Shown here in pieces: positions 44,071 to 53,674 of a stretch of 64,000 nucleotides of DNA. Location of the stretch: positions 186,001 to 250,000 of the forward strand of contig NZ_RBCI01000001.1 in the NCBI RefSeq assembly GCF_003628535.1. Reading direction: 5' to 3'. Position 1 is the stretch's first letter, and every line of letters begins with the position of its first letter. This DNA is from Flavisolibacter nicotianae (GTDB taxonomy: Bacteria; Bacteroidota; Bacteroidia; Chitinophagales; Chitinophagaceae). A model generated the notes under the pieces. The model did no database searches, was not told the DNA's origin, and saw only the letters and a program-made list of their open reading frames with translations. The translations under genes and the position numbers were made by a program.

Positions 44071-45006
44071 ATGAAAGCATTTTCCGTAAAAGGAATTGGC
44101 ACGCTGGTGAAAGATTCCTTCAAAAGCTTCCTGGACGACAAGGTTCCGAAGCTCGGTGGCTCGCTGGCCTATTTCACAATCTTCTCCATTGGCCCCATGC
44201 TGCTGGTCATCATTTTTCTCGTTGGAATTTTTTTGGGGAAACAGGCGGTTGCCGGCTCGCTGCACCAGCAAATGGAACAACTGGTTGGAACTGGCGCCGC
44301 ACAGCAGATCCAGGAGATCATTAAAAACGCCGCCATCAGCAAGGGTGGCTCACTGGCCTTTATCGTAGGGTTGGTCACCCTGCTGCTGGGCGCCACGTCC
44401 ATCTTTACCGAAATCCAGGATTCCATCAACGGCATCTGGCAGCTGAAGGCAAAGCCCAACCAAAGCTGGTGGCACACCGTCAAAATCCGCCTGCTTTCGT
44501 TTGGCATTGTGGCCAGCATCGGGTTTTTGCTGCTGGTATCGCTGGCCGCCGCTGCGTTTATCGAGGGCCTGGGCAAAAAATTACAGGAGCTTGTTCCCGG
44601 TGTTGGCGTGCTGCTTTTCTACATCATTAGCCAGGCGCTCACCCTGCTGACGGCTTCGTTTTTGTTTGCCCTGATTTTTAAACTGCTGCCATCGGCACAG
44701 CTGCGGTGGGGACAGGTATGGCCGGGTGCCATTGTTACGGCGCTGCTCTTTATGTTCGGCCGGTTTGCCATTTCTTTTTACATCAGCCAAAGCGATTTTG
44801 GCAATGCGTACGGCGCGGCCGGTTCGCTGGTGATTGTGCTGGTATGGGTCTACTATTCTTCGCTGATCCTTTATTTTGGTGCCGAGTTCACCAAAGCCTA
44901 TTGCAACCGGTTTGGCACCGGCATTCTGCCCAATGCGTATGCCGTTTCCACCCGGGTAGCACCAATCGAAGCAACCAATGAAAAGCCCGATGCAAATAAG
45001 GTTTGA
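44071..45006 (+). CDS. YihY/virulence factor BrkB family membrane protein
   Basis: 311 residues from MKAFSVKGIGTLVKDSF. Six hydrophobic segments follow KVPKLGGSLAYFTIFSIGPML, the family hallmark; SIFTEIQDSINGIWQ and FGNAYGAAGSLVIVLVWVYYSSLILYFGAEF are also typical. The family was once called RNase BN in error and has no settled function; transport or lipid movement is assumed. C-terminal tail is polar and cytoplasmic. Confidence 0.9.
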   Translation: MKAFSVKGIGTLVKDSFKSFLDDKVPKLGGSLAYFTIFSIGPMLLVIIFLVGIFLGKQAVAGSLHQQMEQLVGTGAAQQIQEIIKNAAISKGGSLAFIVGLVTLLLGATSIFTEIQDSINGIWQLKAKPNQSWWHTVKIRLLSFGIVASIGFLLLVSLAAAAFIEGLGKKLQELVPGVGVLLFYIISQALTLLTASFLFALIFKLLPSAQLRWGQVWPGAIVTALLFMFGRFAISFYISQSDFGNAYGAAGSLVIVLVWVYYSSLILYFGAEFTKAYCNRFGTGILPNAYAVSTRVAPIEATNEKPDANKV

Positions 45007-45401
45007 CGATCTTTAAAACAAGAAGTCCCGCTTTTCAGCAAGATCTATTTGGTTCGGAAACATAGGTTGGTTCGACCGTCCAAACCATCCTGCTAAGGCG
45101 AATTTTAGATTGCGATCAATGGAAAGCTCCGGAGGACTATTGAAAAGGGTGTGGTAGACATTTGTAAAGAACAGCGTCCTGCCCTGCGAGGGCATCCGAC
45201 GACATTTGCTCCGATACGGGTTATTACCCAGGTCTGAAAGCATCAGCAGAAATTTGTCGGCAGCGGACGGCAAGGCGCTACGAAGCGCAAACAGAACGTT
45301 GACGCAATGAAGTTATTTTCAATGAAAGACAGTTACCTTGTTGCGCAGACACAGCAATCGTTGTAAACCAGCCGGCCCTTCTGCAATAAAATGTACGCAC
45401 G
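45007..45401. other. Intergenic stretch between yihY and the DUF1415 gene
   Basis: About 395 bases. An open frame on the minus strand (45013-45273, 86 codons) has no signal, motif or coding-like composition, and I do not call it. GTTACCTTGTTGC near 45334 contains a poor -7-like sequence. Otherwise nothing recognised. Confidence 0.5.
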
Positions 45402-45959
45402 ATGATGTCAACAGATACAGTTATCGCCCAAACAAAAAAATGGATTCTTGATGTGGTTATTGGCTGCAACTTTTGCCCCTTTGCGGCCAAGGAAGTCAGG
45501 CGGGATAGCATTGCCTATGAAGTAGCAACGGATGGTCAGCCAAAACTTGTTTTGCAAAAACTGCTGGCGGCCTTTGAAAAAATGAAGGATGCGACTTCGA
45601 TAGAAACCTTCCTGTTGATTCTGCCGACTGGTTTTGGATCGTTTGCTTCTTACCTGAAACTGCTGCAGGCTGCCAACGGCCTGTTACGGAAGAAAGGGTA
45701 TGAAGGGGTGTATCAACTGGCTTCCTTTCATCCCGATTACCTGTTTGCCGGAAGCCGGCCCAATGACCCGGCAAACTATACCAACCGTTCGCCTTACCCG
45801 GTGATCCAGATCCTCCGGGAAAGTTCCGTAACCCGTGCGGTGGAAAGCTATCCGGATACCTTGAAGATCCCGGAACGCAATATGACTTTTGCCACTGAGA
45901 AAGGCATTGCGTTTATGAAGGACTTACTGGAAAACAGCAAGAAGCAAAATCGTTTGTAG
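45402..45959 (+). CDS. DUF1415 domain protein
   Basis: 185 residues; ATG at 45402 or 45405. The N-terminal WILDVVIGCNFCPFAAKEVRR (Cys-x-x-Cys) and LASFHPDYLFAGSRPNDPANYTNRSPYPVIQILRE are the DUF1415 signature. The CxxC and the conserved HPDY block may bind a metal or cofactor, but no activity is known. Cytosolic, monocistronic; it ends at a bidirectional terminator shared with nrdJ. Confidence 0.9.
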   Translation: MMSTDTVIAQTKKWILDVVIGCNFCPFAAKEVRRDSIAYEVATDGQPKLVLQKLLAAFEKMKDATSIETFLLILPTGFGSFASYLKLLQAANGLLRKKGYEGVYQLASFHPDYLFAGSRPNDPANYTNRSPYPVIQILRESSVTRAVESYPDTLKIPERNMTFATEKGIAFMKDLLENSKKQNRL

Positions 45960-45975
45960 GACGCTATTAAAACAA

Positions 45976-45999
45976 AAATCCCGCCTTGCAGCGGGATTT
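45976..45999. terminator. Bidirectional terminator between the DUF1415 gene and nrdJ
   Basis: AAATCCCGC / GCGGGATTT arms (9 bp) around CTTGCA, with T run on the plus strand and A/T flanks on both sides. The convergent genes stop at 45959 and 46037. Confidence 0.85.
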
Positions 46000-46036
46000 C
46001 TTTTATTCACCATCGTGAGTCAGTAAACAACTTTTC

Positions 46037-49000
46037 TTAACTGCAACCCATGCTGTTGCCGCAGTTCAAACATTTGTAACACGTTCCGCTTCTGACCGTG
46101 ATATGTCCGCAGGTGTTACAGGCCGGTGCATCGCTTTGCATGCTCTTGGCCGCCACGTTCACTGCGTCCATCGCAGTTACCGGTTTGGTGGCTGCGGCAT
46201 GTGCCTTCACGCTTTGCGGCGTGCTGGCCACCACCCGTACGCTGGATAACTCGGGTTGCTTCACGGGCTCATCCCAGTCTTCTTCGCCGGTGTTGCTCAC
46301 CTCCGGCTTGTCCAGCACATGCACGAGGTCTGTGCGGTTCAGGTATTCGTAACCCAGAAGGCGGAAGATGAAGTCGATGATCGACGTTGCCGATTTGATG
46401 TTCGGATGCTCCACAAAGCCGGCGGGATCGAACTTGGTGAACACGAATTTCTCCACGTATTCGTCCAGGGGCACGCCGTACTGCAAGCCGACGGAGACCG
46501 CAATGGCAAAGCAGTTGAGCATGGAGCGCATGGTAGCGCCTTCCTTCGCCATGTCAATGAAAATTTCACCCAATGTACCGTCGCCGTATTCGCCGGTTCG
46601 TACAAAGATGGCCTGGCCGTTGATCTTTGCTTTTTGCGTAAAGCCGCGGCGCTTGGCCGGCAGGGCACGGCGCTCAACGATCTTGGCCAACTGGCGTTTC
46701 AGTTGCGTATCCGGTGAGGACTGTACACGTTTCTGCACTTCTTCGAGCAACTCCTGCACAGTGAGTTTGCTCATGTCGACGATCGTGGAATCAGATGACG
46801 GATGACCAGTGGTTGATGCCAGTGTTTTTTCCTTGCTCTCATCTGTCACCTGTGTGCTGTCATCTTTTTTCTTTTTGTCGCTTTTGTTGCTGAGCGGCTG
46901 CGAAAGCTTGGAACCGTCGCGGTAGAGCGCACAGGCTTTCAGGCCCAGTTGCCAGCTCAGGAGATAAGCATCGGCGATTTCTTCCACTTCCGCTTCGTGC
47001 GGCAGGTTGATGGTTTTGGAAATGGCGCCGGAGATGAAGGGCTGCGTTGCACCCATCATGCGGATGTGGCCGTGTGCATGAATGTAACGTGTTCCTTTTT
47101 TGCCGCATTTGTTGGCACAGTCGAACACCGGGTAGTGTTCCTGCTTCAGGAACGGTGCACCTTCCACGGTCATGGTACCACACACGAAATCGTTGGCGGC
47201 TTCAATTTGCTCGTCGGTAAAGCCCAGGGCTTCCAGCAGGCTCCATTCGAAATTGTAGTATTGTTCGGGAGTGAAGCCCAACCGCTGCAGGCATTCTTCA
47301 CCGAGGTTGTACACGTTGAACACAAAGCCGATCTCGAAGGCACTGCCAACCGCTTTGTCAAGCTTCTTGATTTCATCGGCGATGAACCCTTTTTCGCTCA
47401 GCGTTTGGTGGTTGATGTGCGGCGCACCGGCAAAACTTCCGGTACCAACGGCATATTTAATAATGGCATCGGTTTGTTTTTCGTTGTAGCCCAAATTTTT
47501 CAGGGCCACGGGAACCGACTGGTTGATGATCTTGAAATAACCGCCACCGGAAAGTTTCTTGAATTTCACCAGGGCAAAATCCGGCTCCACACCCGTTGTG
47601 TCGCAGTCCATCACCAGGCCGATGGTTCCTGTGGGAGCGATCACCGTAGCCTGGGCGTTTCTGTACCCGTATTTTTCTCCTAATTCCACGGCATCATCCC
47701 ACGCCTTGCAGGCGGCTTTCAGCAGGTAGTCGGGGCAGTACTGCGCCTTCAGGCCCTGCGGCTTCAGGCTCAGGCCTTCGTAACTGTCGGCATCGTAAGC
47801 AGCCAGGCGGTGGTTGCGCATCACCCGCAGCATGTGCTCGCGGTTTTCTTCGTAACGGGGGAAGGCGCCGAGTACCTGCGCCATCTCGGCGGAGGTTTTA
47901 TAGGCAATTCCGGTCATCACCGCGGTAACGGCACCGGCAATGGCTCTTGCTTTTTCGCTGTCGTACGGAATGCCGCTCACCATCAGCACCGTTCCGAGGT
48001 TGGCATATCCCAGTCCCAGCGTTCTGTATTCGTAGCTCAGTTGCGCCACTTCTTTGGAGGGGAACTGCGCCATCAGCACGGAGATTTCGAGTACGGTTGT
48101 CCACAGGCGGCACACGTATTCGAAGCCTTCCACATCGAGTGTATTGTTCTCGAAGTTGAAAAACTTAATCAGGTTGGCCGATGCCAGGTTGCAGGCCGTG
48201 TTGTCGAGGAACATGTACTCCGAGCAGGGATTGGACGCCCTGATCTCGCCGCCTTCGGGGCAGGTATGCCACTCGTTGATGGTGGTATTATATTGTGTTC
48301 CGGGGTCGGCACAACGCCAGGCCGCGTAGGAGATCTGGTTCCACAATTCTTTGGCGGGAATACGCTTCATCACGCGGCCATCGGTGCGGGCCTTCAGTTC
48401 CCAATCCTCGCCTTTTTCCAGTTTCTCAAAAAACGAATTGGGGATGCGAACGGAGTTGTTGGAGTTTTGTCCGCTGACGGTGCGGTAGGCTTCGCCTTCG
48501 TAATCGGACGCATAACCGGCTTCGATGAGGGCGGCTACTTTTTTCTCTTCTTCCACCTTCCAGTTCACGAACTCCACGATCTCGGGGTGGTCGATGTCGA
48601 GGCACACCATCTTGGCCGCACGGCGGGTAGTGCCGCCGCTTTTGATGGCACCCGCTGCACGGTCGCCGATTTTCAGAAAGGACATCAAACCGCTGGAGGT
48701 ACCGCCGCCACTCAGCTTCTCACCTTCGCCGCGGATGTTGGAATAATTGGTGCCCACGCCTGAACCGTATTTGAAGATGCGGGCTTCGCGAACCCAGAGG
48801 TCCATGATGCCACCGTCGCCGACCAGGTCATCCTCCACACTTAAGATGAAGCAGGCATGGGGCTGCGGACGTTCGTAAGCAGACGTTGACTTTTTTAGTT
48901 GCCCGTCCGTTTGATCAACATAATAGTGTCCCTGCGGCTTGCCCTTGATGCCGTAGCTTTCGTAAAGGCCGGTATTGAACCACTGCGGGCTGTTGGGCAC

Positions 49001-49393
49001 ACACATTTGGTTCAGGATAGAATAAACCAGTTCGTCGTAAAAAACCTGTGCATCTTTTTCGGAAGCGAAGTAGCCGTACTTCACGCCCCACGCCTTCCAG
49101 CAGTTGGCCATGCGGTGCGCCACCTGCTTCACCGAAGTTTCCCGCCCGAGCGAACCATCGGGCTGGGGCACGCCGGCCTTGCGGAAATATTTCTGGGCCA
49201 GGATGTCGGTAGCGATCTGGCTCCATTGTTTGGGGACTTCCACGTTGTTCATCTCGAACACCACCTCGCCGCTGGGATTGCGGATCACCGAAGTGCGGTA
49301 GTCGTAGTCAAATTGATCGAAGACGGTGATGTCGTCGCGAGTGTACTTACGGGTGAACGTAAGTCCGGATGTTGGTTTTTTAGCACTGGCCAT
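46037..49393 (-). CDS. nrdJ: Vitamin B12-dependent (class II) ribonucleoside-diphosphate reductase
   Basis: 1,118 residues from MASAKKPTSGLTFTRKYTRDD; an upstream in-frame ATG adds 39 codons of non-protein-like sequence. Recognised from IFKYGSGVGTNYSNIRGEGE, LDIDHPEIVEFVNWK, NPCSEYMFLDNTACNLAS (radical/redox Cys region) and the late domain ending in CNTCGHITVRSGTCYKCLNCGNS, with two pairs of Cys that bind zinc or shuttle electrons. It makes deoxynucleotides using adenosylcobalamin, with or without oxygen. No nrdAB or nrdD lies in the window and no B12 riboswitch was seen upstream. Confidence 0.95.
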   Translation of the reverse strand: MASAKKPTSGLTFTRKYTRDDITVFDQFDYDYRTSVIRNPSGEVVFEMNNVEVPKQWSQIATDILAQKYFRKAGVPQPDGSLGRETSVKQVAHRMANCWKAWGVKYGYFASEKDAQVFYDELVYSILNQMCVPNSPQWFNTGLYESYGIKGKPQGHYYVDQTDGQLKKSTSAYERPQPHACFILSVEDDLVGDGGIMDLWVREARIFKYGSGVGTNYSNIRGEGEKLSGGGTSSGLMSFLKIGDRAAGAIKSGGTTRRAAKMVCLDIDHPEIVEFVNWKVEEEKKVAALIEAGYASDYEGEAYRTVSGQNSNNSVRIPNSFFEKLEKGEDWELKARTDGRVMKRIPAKELWNQISYAAWRCADPGTQYNTTINEWHTCPEGGEIRASNPCSEYMFLDNTACNLASANLIKFFNFENNTLDVEGFEYVCRLWTTVLEISVLMAQFPSKEVAQLSYEYRTLGLGYANLGTVLMVSGIPYDSEKARAIAGAVTAVMTGIAYKTSAEMAQVLGAFPRYEENREHMLRVMRNHRLAAYDADSYEGLSLKPQGLKAQYCPDYLLKAACKAWDDAVELGEKYGYRNAQATVIAPTGTIGLVMDCDTTGVEPDFALVKFKKLSGGGYFKIINQSVPVALKNLGYNEKQTDAIIKYAVGTGSFAGAPHINHQTLSEKGFIADEIKKLDKAVGSAFEIGFVFNVYNLGEECLQRLGFTPEQYYNFEWSLLEALGFTDEQIEAANDFVCGTMTVEGAPFLKQEHYPVFDCANKCGKKGTRYIHAHGHIRMMGATQPFISGAISKTINLPHEAEVEEIADAYLLSWQLGLKACALYRDGSKLSQPLSNKSDKKKKDDSTQVTDESKEKTLASTTGHPSSDSTIVDMSKLTVQELLEEVQKRVQSSPDTQLKRQLAKIVERRALPAKRRGFTQKAKINGQAIFVRTGEYGDGTLGEIFIDMAKEGATMRSMLNCFAIAVSVGLQYGVPLDEYVEKFVFTKFDPAGFVEHPNIKSATSIIDFIFRLLGYEYLNRTDLVHVLDKPEVSNTGEEDWDEPVKQPELSSVRVVASTPQSVKAHAAATKPVTAMDAVNVAAKSMQSDAPACNTCGHITVRSGTCYKCLNCGNSMGCS

Positions 49394-49796
49394 GTCCAAT
49401 TTTTTATATTGATTGAGGTAATTTGTCGTTTCGTAGCCCGTCGAAAAAATCTTAAGGCGGACGACGAATGTAGATTTACCTATCGGAAAAAAAGGGCCAG
49501 AGATATGCACATTCGTGGATAAATGGTGTGCGGAAAAATGGTGGTGCTGACTGGATGTGCATTCGCTTCAAAAAGCCGCTTTAAAAAAAGCAACGCCTGT
49601 CAAAAACAGGTCTTTTTATTCACATCGGTGGAATAATTGATGTGAATAGGTCAGCAGGGACAATGATTGGCACGGAAAAAAGCTGAACCGATCGACACGA
49701 AAAAATCCCACAGCTTTCGATGCGGAAGGACCAACTTTGATCAGAGCAAAAAAATTGTCACTTTTAGATTCCCCAACACCAAAACTATCTTTGCGC
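49394..49796. other. Divergent intergenic region between nrdJ and comM
   Basis: No gene. A weak hairpin CCTGT/ACAGG with TTTTTATT follows at 49590-49620. No conserved B12 box was found on either strand. The comM -7 box is at 49786-49793. Confidence 0.5.
49786..49793 (+). promoter_or_regulatory. Putative -7 box (TATCTTTG) of comM
   Basis: Exact TAnnTTTG ending only 3 bases before the chosen ATG; a TTTT-rich stretch 20 bases upstream (49762-49765) may act as -33. Implies a leaderless mRNA, or a start codon further downstream. Confidence 0.45.
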
Positions 49797-51344
49797 ATGC
49801 TTGTAAAAACCTTTGGCAGTGCGGTCTACGGCGTGGAAGCCATCACCATCACCGTGGAGGTTAACTGGATGGGATCCAACACGGGCTGCACCATCGTGGG
49901 CCTGGCCGACAATGCCGTGAAGGAAAGCCTGCAGCGCATCGAAAGCACCTTTAAATGCATCGGCAAGGAAATGCCCCGCACCCGGATCGTGGTGAACCTT
50001 GCCCCGGCCGACATTAAAAAGAGCGGCACCGCCTTTGACCTCCCCATTGCCGTTGGTATCCTGGCCGCCGCCCGGCAAATGAAAAACGCCGAAGCGATGG
50101 ACAAATTCATCATCATGGGCGAGCTGAGTCTGGACGGCGAAGTGCGGCCCATCAAAGGCGCCCTGCCCATTGCCATCCAGGCCCGCAAGGAAGGCTTTAA
50201 AGGATTGATCGTCCCCACGGCCAATGCCCGGGAAGCCGGCATGGTGAATAACCTGGACGTGTACGGCGTGAAACACATCCGGGAGGTGATCGAATTTTTT
50301 GAAAGCGGCGAACAAAGCCTGCAGCCGGTGAAGGTGAACACGCGGGATGAATTCTTCGAAAGCCAGTACGATTTCGAGATCGACTTTGCCGATGTCAAAG
50401 GGCAGGAAAACATCAAACGGGCCCTGGAAATTGCCGCTGCTGGCGGTCACAATGCCATCCTGATCGGCCCGCCCGGTGCCGGAAAAACCATGCTGGCCAA
50501 GCGCCTGCCCACCATCCTGCCGCCCCTTTCGCTGCACGAAGCACTGGAGACCACCAAGATCCATTCGGTGGCGGGCAAGCTGCCGGAGAACACGACCCTC
50601 ATCTCGAGGCGTCCCTTCCGGAGTCCCCACCACACTATTTCCGATGCCGGGCTTGTGGGCGGCGGCGGCGTTCCCCAACCGGGAGAAATTTCACTGGCCC
50701 ACAACGGTGTGCTGTTTCTCGACGAACTGCCCGAGTTTAAACGGACCGTGTTGGAAGTGATGCGCCAGCCGATGGAAGAACGGCGGATCACGATCTCGCG
50801 GGCCAAGGTGGCCGTAGACTTTCCCGCCTCGTTCATGCTGATCGCATCGATGAACCCCTGCCCCTGCGGCTACTACAACCACCCGGAAAAAGCCTGCACC
50901 TGTCCACCCGGTGCCGTGCAGAAATATTTGAACAAGATCTCGGGGCCGCTCCTGGACCGCATTGACCTGCACGTGGAAGTCACGCCGGTGCCCTTCAGTG
51001 AACTGGCGGCTCTCAGGCCACAGGAGGCGTCCGAAACCATCCGTGAAAAAGTAATCAAGGCAAGAACCATCCAGGAAGAACGTTACAAAACCCACAGCGG
51101 TATTTACTGCAATGCGCAAATGAGCAGCAAGATGCTCAAGGAAATTTGCGTCATCTCCACGCCCGGTCAGAATTTGCTCAAGACGGCCATGGAACGGCTG
51201 AATCTTTCGGCACGGGCTTACGACCGTATCCTCAAAGTGTCCCGCACCATCGCCGACCTGGCGGAAAGTCCCGAAATCAAAATCGAGCACCTGGCCGAAG
51301 CCATCCAGTACCGCAGCCTGGACCGCGAAGGCTGGGCGGGATAG
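49797..51344 (+). CDS. comM: YifB/ComM family AAA+ ATPase
   Basis: 515 residues from MLVKTFGSAVYGVEAITITVEVN. The N-terminal Lon-like ChlI domain has STFKCIGKEMPRTRIVVNLAPADIKKSG, the AAA+ domain GPPGAGKTMLAKRLPTILPP (Walker A) and ISLAHNGVLFLDELPEF (Walker B), and a late zinc-like CPCGYYNHPEKACTCPP. In other bacteria ComM is a hexameric helicase for branch migration during natural transformation. No other competence gene is in the window, so that role is inferred from the family. Confidence 0.94.
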   Translation: MLVKTFGSAVYGVEAITITVEVNWMGSNTGCTIVGLADNAVKESLQRIESTFKCIGKEMPRTRIVVNLAPADIKKSGTAFDLPIAVGILAAARQMKNAEAMDKFIIMGELSLDGEVRPIKGALPIAIQARKEGFKGLIVPTANAREAGMVNNLDVYGVKHIREVIEFFESGEQSLQPVKVNTRDEFFESQYDFEIDFADVKGQENIKRALEIAAAGGHNAILIGPPGAGKTMLAKRLPTILPPLSLHEALETTKIHSVAGKLPENTTLISRRPFRSPHHTISDAGLVGGGGVPQPGEISLAHNGVLFLDELPEFKRTVLEVMRQPMEERRITISRAKVAVDFPASFMLIASMNPCPCGYYNHPEKACTCPPGAVQKYLNKISGPLLDRIDLHVEVTPVPFSELAALRPQEASETIREKVIKARTIQEERYKTHSGIYCNAQMSSKMLKEICVISTPGQNLLKTAMERLNLSARAYDRILKVSRTIADLAESPEIKIEHLAEAIQYRSLDREGWAG

Positions 51345-51382
51345 GGAACGGAAGAACCAGGAATGTTGAATATCGATGTAGT

Positions 51383-51400
51383 GACACGCCGTGGCGTGTC
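51383..51400. repeat. GACACGCC-GT-GGCGTGTC palindrome
   Basis: Perfect 8-bp arms with a 2-base centre, 38 bases after the comM stop. The sequence type (GACACGCC/GGCGTGTC) recurs as a short dispersed palindrome in several phyla, as far as I recall. It is not followed by a T run, so a terminator role is weak. Confidence 0.55.
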
Positions 51401-51551
51401 CCTGGCCTGTCCGAAAGAAAACCACACAGATCCCAAAGAAAAAACGAGTTGACGCTTTCCGACTTTTGCCCATCGCTACATCATCCGCCGACATGAACCG
51501 TGAATTTGTCTTTCCTTTGCATGCGCTCTTCGCCAGGAGACATTTCAAAAA

Positions 51552-52331
51552 ATGGATGACGTGCAGGCTTTTTTTTCACAACTGAATCAATTCTTCGACA
51601 AGATCTATGTCATCACGCTTGAGCGTGCAGGCGACCGACAGGCGCAGATCCGGAAAGAACTGGACGGGTTGAACTACACTTTCTTTTTCGGCAAGGATAA
51701 ACAGCATTTTTCCGTAGAGCAATTGCAGGCAGACGGCATTTACAACGAAACGCTGGCACGCCGGCACCACCGGTACGGAAAACCCATGCAGGCAGGTCAG
51801 GTCTGCGTTTCCTGGAGTCATGCCGAAGTGTATCGTGACGTGGTACAAAACGGTTTTCAGAAAGTCCTCATCATGGAAGACGACGTGGTGCTCGACGCGG
51901 CTGCCGCACAAAACTTCCCGGCAATCGTCCGGGAACTGCCCGCGGATTGGGAACTGGTTTATTTCGGTTTTGCCGAACGGGAAAAAGCGCCTGCCGGCCT
52001 TGTATTCAAAAAACTGTTTTATCATTTCTTGCGGCTTTTCCATGCCATCCGGTTCTCCCATGCCACCATCAACCACCTCTACCCGAAAAAAATAGCGCCG
52101 CACGTTTACCGGGCCGGTTACCACGACTGCATTCATGCCTATGCCATCACGCAATCGGCTGCCCGCAAACTGCTGCACCTGCAAGAGCCGATCTCCTTTA
52201 TTGCCGACAACCTCACCGCCCATGCCGTTACCAATGAAATTGTGAACGGTTATGTGGTGTGGCCCAGGATCTTTTACCAGCAGTACCAGCTTGGCAGGTC
52301 CACTGCTTCCTATCTCAACGACAGGCTGTAA
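51552..52331 (+). CDS. Glycosyltransferase family 25 protein
   Basis: 259 residues. FDKIYVITLERAGDRQAQIRKEL is the family 25 N-terminal signature, followed by GQVCVSWSHAEVYRDVV and VLIMEDDVVLD, whose acidic cluster (109-111) probably binds metal and nucleotide sugar; AYAITQSAARKLL is also typical. It is expected to add a sugar to lipopolysaccharide core or a glycoprotein. First of four codirectional genes that make and export surface glycan (51552-56399). Confidence 0.87.
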   Translation: MDDVQAFFSQLNQFFDKIYVITLERAGDRQAQIRKELDGLNYTFFFGKDKQHFSVEQLQADGIYNETLARRHHRYGKPMQAGQVCVSWSHAEVYRDVVQNGFQKVLIMEDDVVLDAAAAQNFPAIVRELPADWELVYFGFAEREKAPAGLVFKKLFYHFLRLFHAIRFSHATINHLYPKKIAPHVYRAGYHDCIHAYAITQSAARKLLHLQEPISFIADNLTAHAVTNEIVNGYVVWPRIFYQQYQLGRSTASYLNDRL

Positions 52332-52445
52332 CGGCGTTTGCTGCAAACAGAAAAAATGCGCTGCCTGCATGCTGCGCTAACCCCTTCCGGCCCCTTTCAC
52401 GAAAAGTTTGGTTTTCTCTGTATTGTTGCAGGCAAATCGCCGCTG

Positions 52446-53585
52446 ATGGATTCCATTTTTTTTCTTTCGCTGATGAATGGCGCTGCCTGGGGCGGAAGCG
52501 AAGAGTTGTGGTACCGCACAGCCCTGCAGGCAGCGGCAAAGGGCCTGAAGGTGGGTTGCGCTTTTTATGCATGGAAAGAAAAAGAGCAAAAGATCGAAAC
52601 GTTGCGAAAGGCCGGCTGCCAGGTCTACCTGTTGCCCAACAAGGGCCGGGACAAAGCAAATCTTGGTGAACGGCTCCGGTACAAAATCAGCCGGTGGCAG
52701 GTAAACCAAATTGCCGGCAACCTTCCCTTTCACGACTACAGCCTTGTTGTGGTAAACCTCGGCGGCTTCGAGATCTACACGTCCACCTGGAAAAACCTCT
52801 ATCGAAAACTACCGGCCTATGCCCTGTTGTTTCACAATTACGACGAAGGAGCAAACTTTAAACCGGCCAAGGCAAAGCGCCTTCGCCGGTGGATTGGCGG
52901 GGCTGCGGCCAATCTCTTTGCCGCACGGCGGATTGGGGAAACACTGGAAGAAAAGCTCCACATCTCCATCCCGCACAGCGGTGTTTTCATCAACCCCATC
53001 ACCTTTATACCCCCGTCCGCACCGGCTCCCTATCCTGCGCTGGAACAAACAGTTTCGCTGGTCATGCTTGCCGAACTGGATGTGAGCCGCAAGGCGCAGG
53101 ACAACCTGCTGAAGGCGCTGGCTTCGCCCAAATGGAAGATCCGCGACTGGCATTTATCGCTCTACGGAAAAGGCAATGACAAGTCCCTGCTGCAGGGACT
53201 CATCGGCCAGCTTGGACTGTCGGAGAAAGTGGCGTTGATGGGCCATTCGTCCAACGTCAAAGACGTGTTGCAGCAGGCACACCTGGTATTGCAGATCACG
53301 CACCGCGATGCCATGCCGCTGGCCGTTATGGAAGCCATGGCCATGGCCCGTCCTGTGGTCGTAAGCAAGGTTGGCGATATGCCTTCCTGGGTAGAAGAAG
53401 ACCGGAACGGCTGGATGGCCGCCAACGCTTCTGTCGGCCAAATCGACGCCGTGCTGGAAAAGGCCTGGCAGCATAAAAACCAGTGGCCGGTGGCCGGCAG
53501 GCAATCGTTTGCGCGGTTTGCTGAAAAATTCCCGGCTTCCCCGGAAGAGCGCTTTCTCCGGCAATTGCAGCCTGCTGCCCGGTGA
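52446..53585 (+). CDS. Glycosyltransferase family 4 protein
   Basis: 379 residues from MDSIFFLSLMNGAAWGGSEELWYR; the frame is open 36 codons upstream but that part is not protein-like. GT-B fold with GGSEELW near the N-terminus, LHISIPHSGVFINP as linker, VSLVMLAELDVSRKAQDNLLKAL, then MPLAVMEAMAMARPVVVSKVGDMPSWV, the GT4 nucleotide-sugar-binding block. Donor and acceptor unknown. It follows the GT25 gene and precedes another transferase. Confidence 0.85.
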   Translation: MDSIFFLSLMNGAAWGGSEELWYRTALQAAAKGLKVGCAFYAWKEKEQKIETLRKAGCQVYLLPNKGRDKANLGERLRYKISRWQVNQIAGNLPFHDYSLVVVNLGGFEIYTSTWKNLYRKLPAYALLFHNYDEGANFKPAKAKRLRRWIGGAAANLFAARRIGETLEEKLHISIPHSGVFINPITFIPPSAPAPYPALEQTVSLVMLAELDVSRKAQDNLLKALASPKWKIRDWHLSLYGKGNDKSLLQGLIGQLGLSEKVALMGHSSNVKDVLQQAHLVLQITHRDAMPLAVMEAMAMARPVVVSKVGDMPSWVEEDRNGWMAANASVGQIDAVLEKAWQHKNQWPVAGRQSFARFAEKFPASPEERFLRQLQPAAR

Positions 53586-53651
53586 CCGGGTTTCTGCTAT
53601 CGGGCGACACCTCATTTAGGGTTGGCATTACTTCTGCTACACGGCAATGAG

Positions 53652-53659
53652 TAAGTTTG
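53652..53659 (+). promoter_or_regulatory. Putative -7 box (TAAGTTTG) before the third glycosyltransferase gene
   Basis: Exact TAnnTTTG, 15 bases before ATG at 53675, giving a very short leader. Suggests a second promoter within the glycan gene block. Confidence 0.45.
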
Positions 53660-53674
53660 CACTTAACAGAAACT

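Noticed and set aside
45013-45273. 86-codon minus-strand open frame after yihY
   Set aside because: No coding character or promoter; immediately beside the yihY stop.
47810-48763. 317-codon open frame opposite nrdJ
   Set aside because: Antisense shadow; His/Gly-rich composition is typical of such shadows.
49394-49796. Cobalamin riboswitch for nrdJ
   Set aside because: No B12 box or plausible aptamer arms seen on the minus strand upstream of the start.
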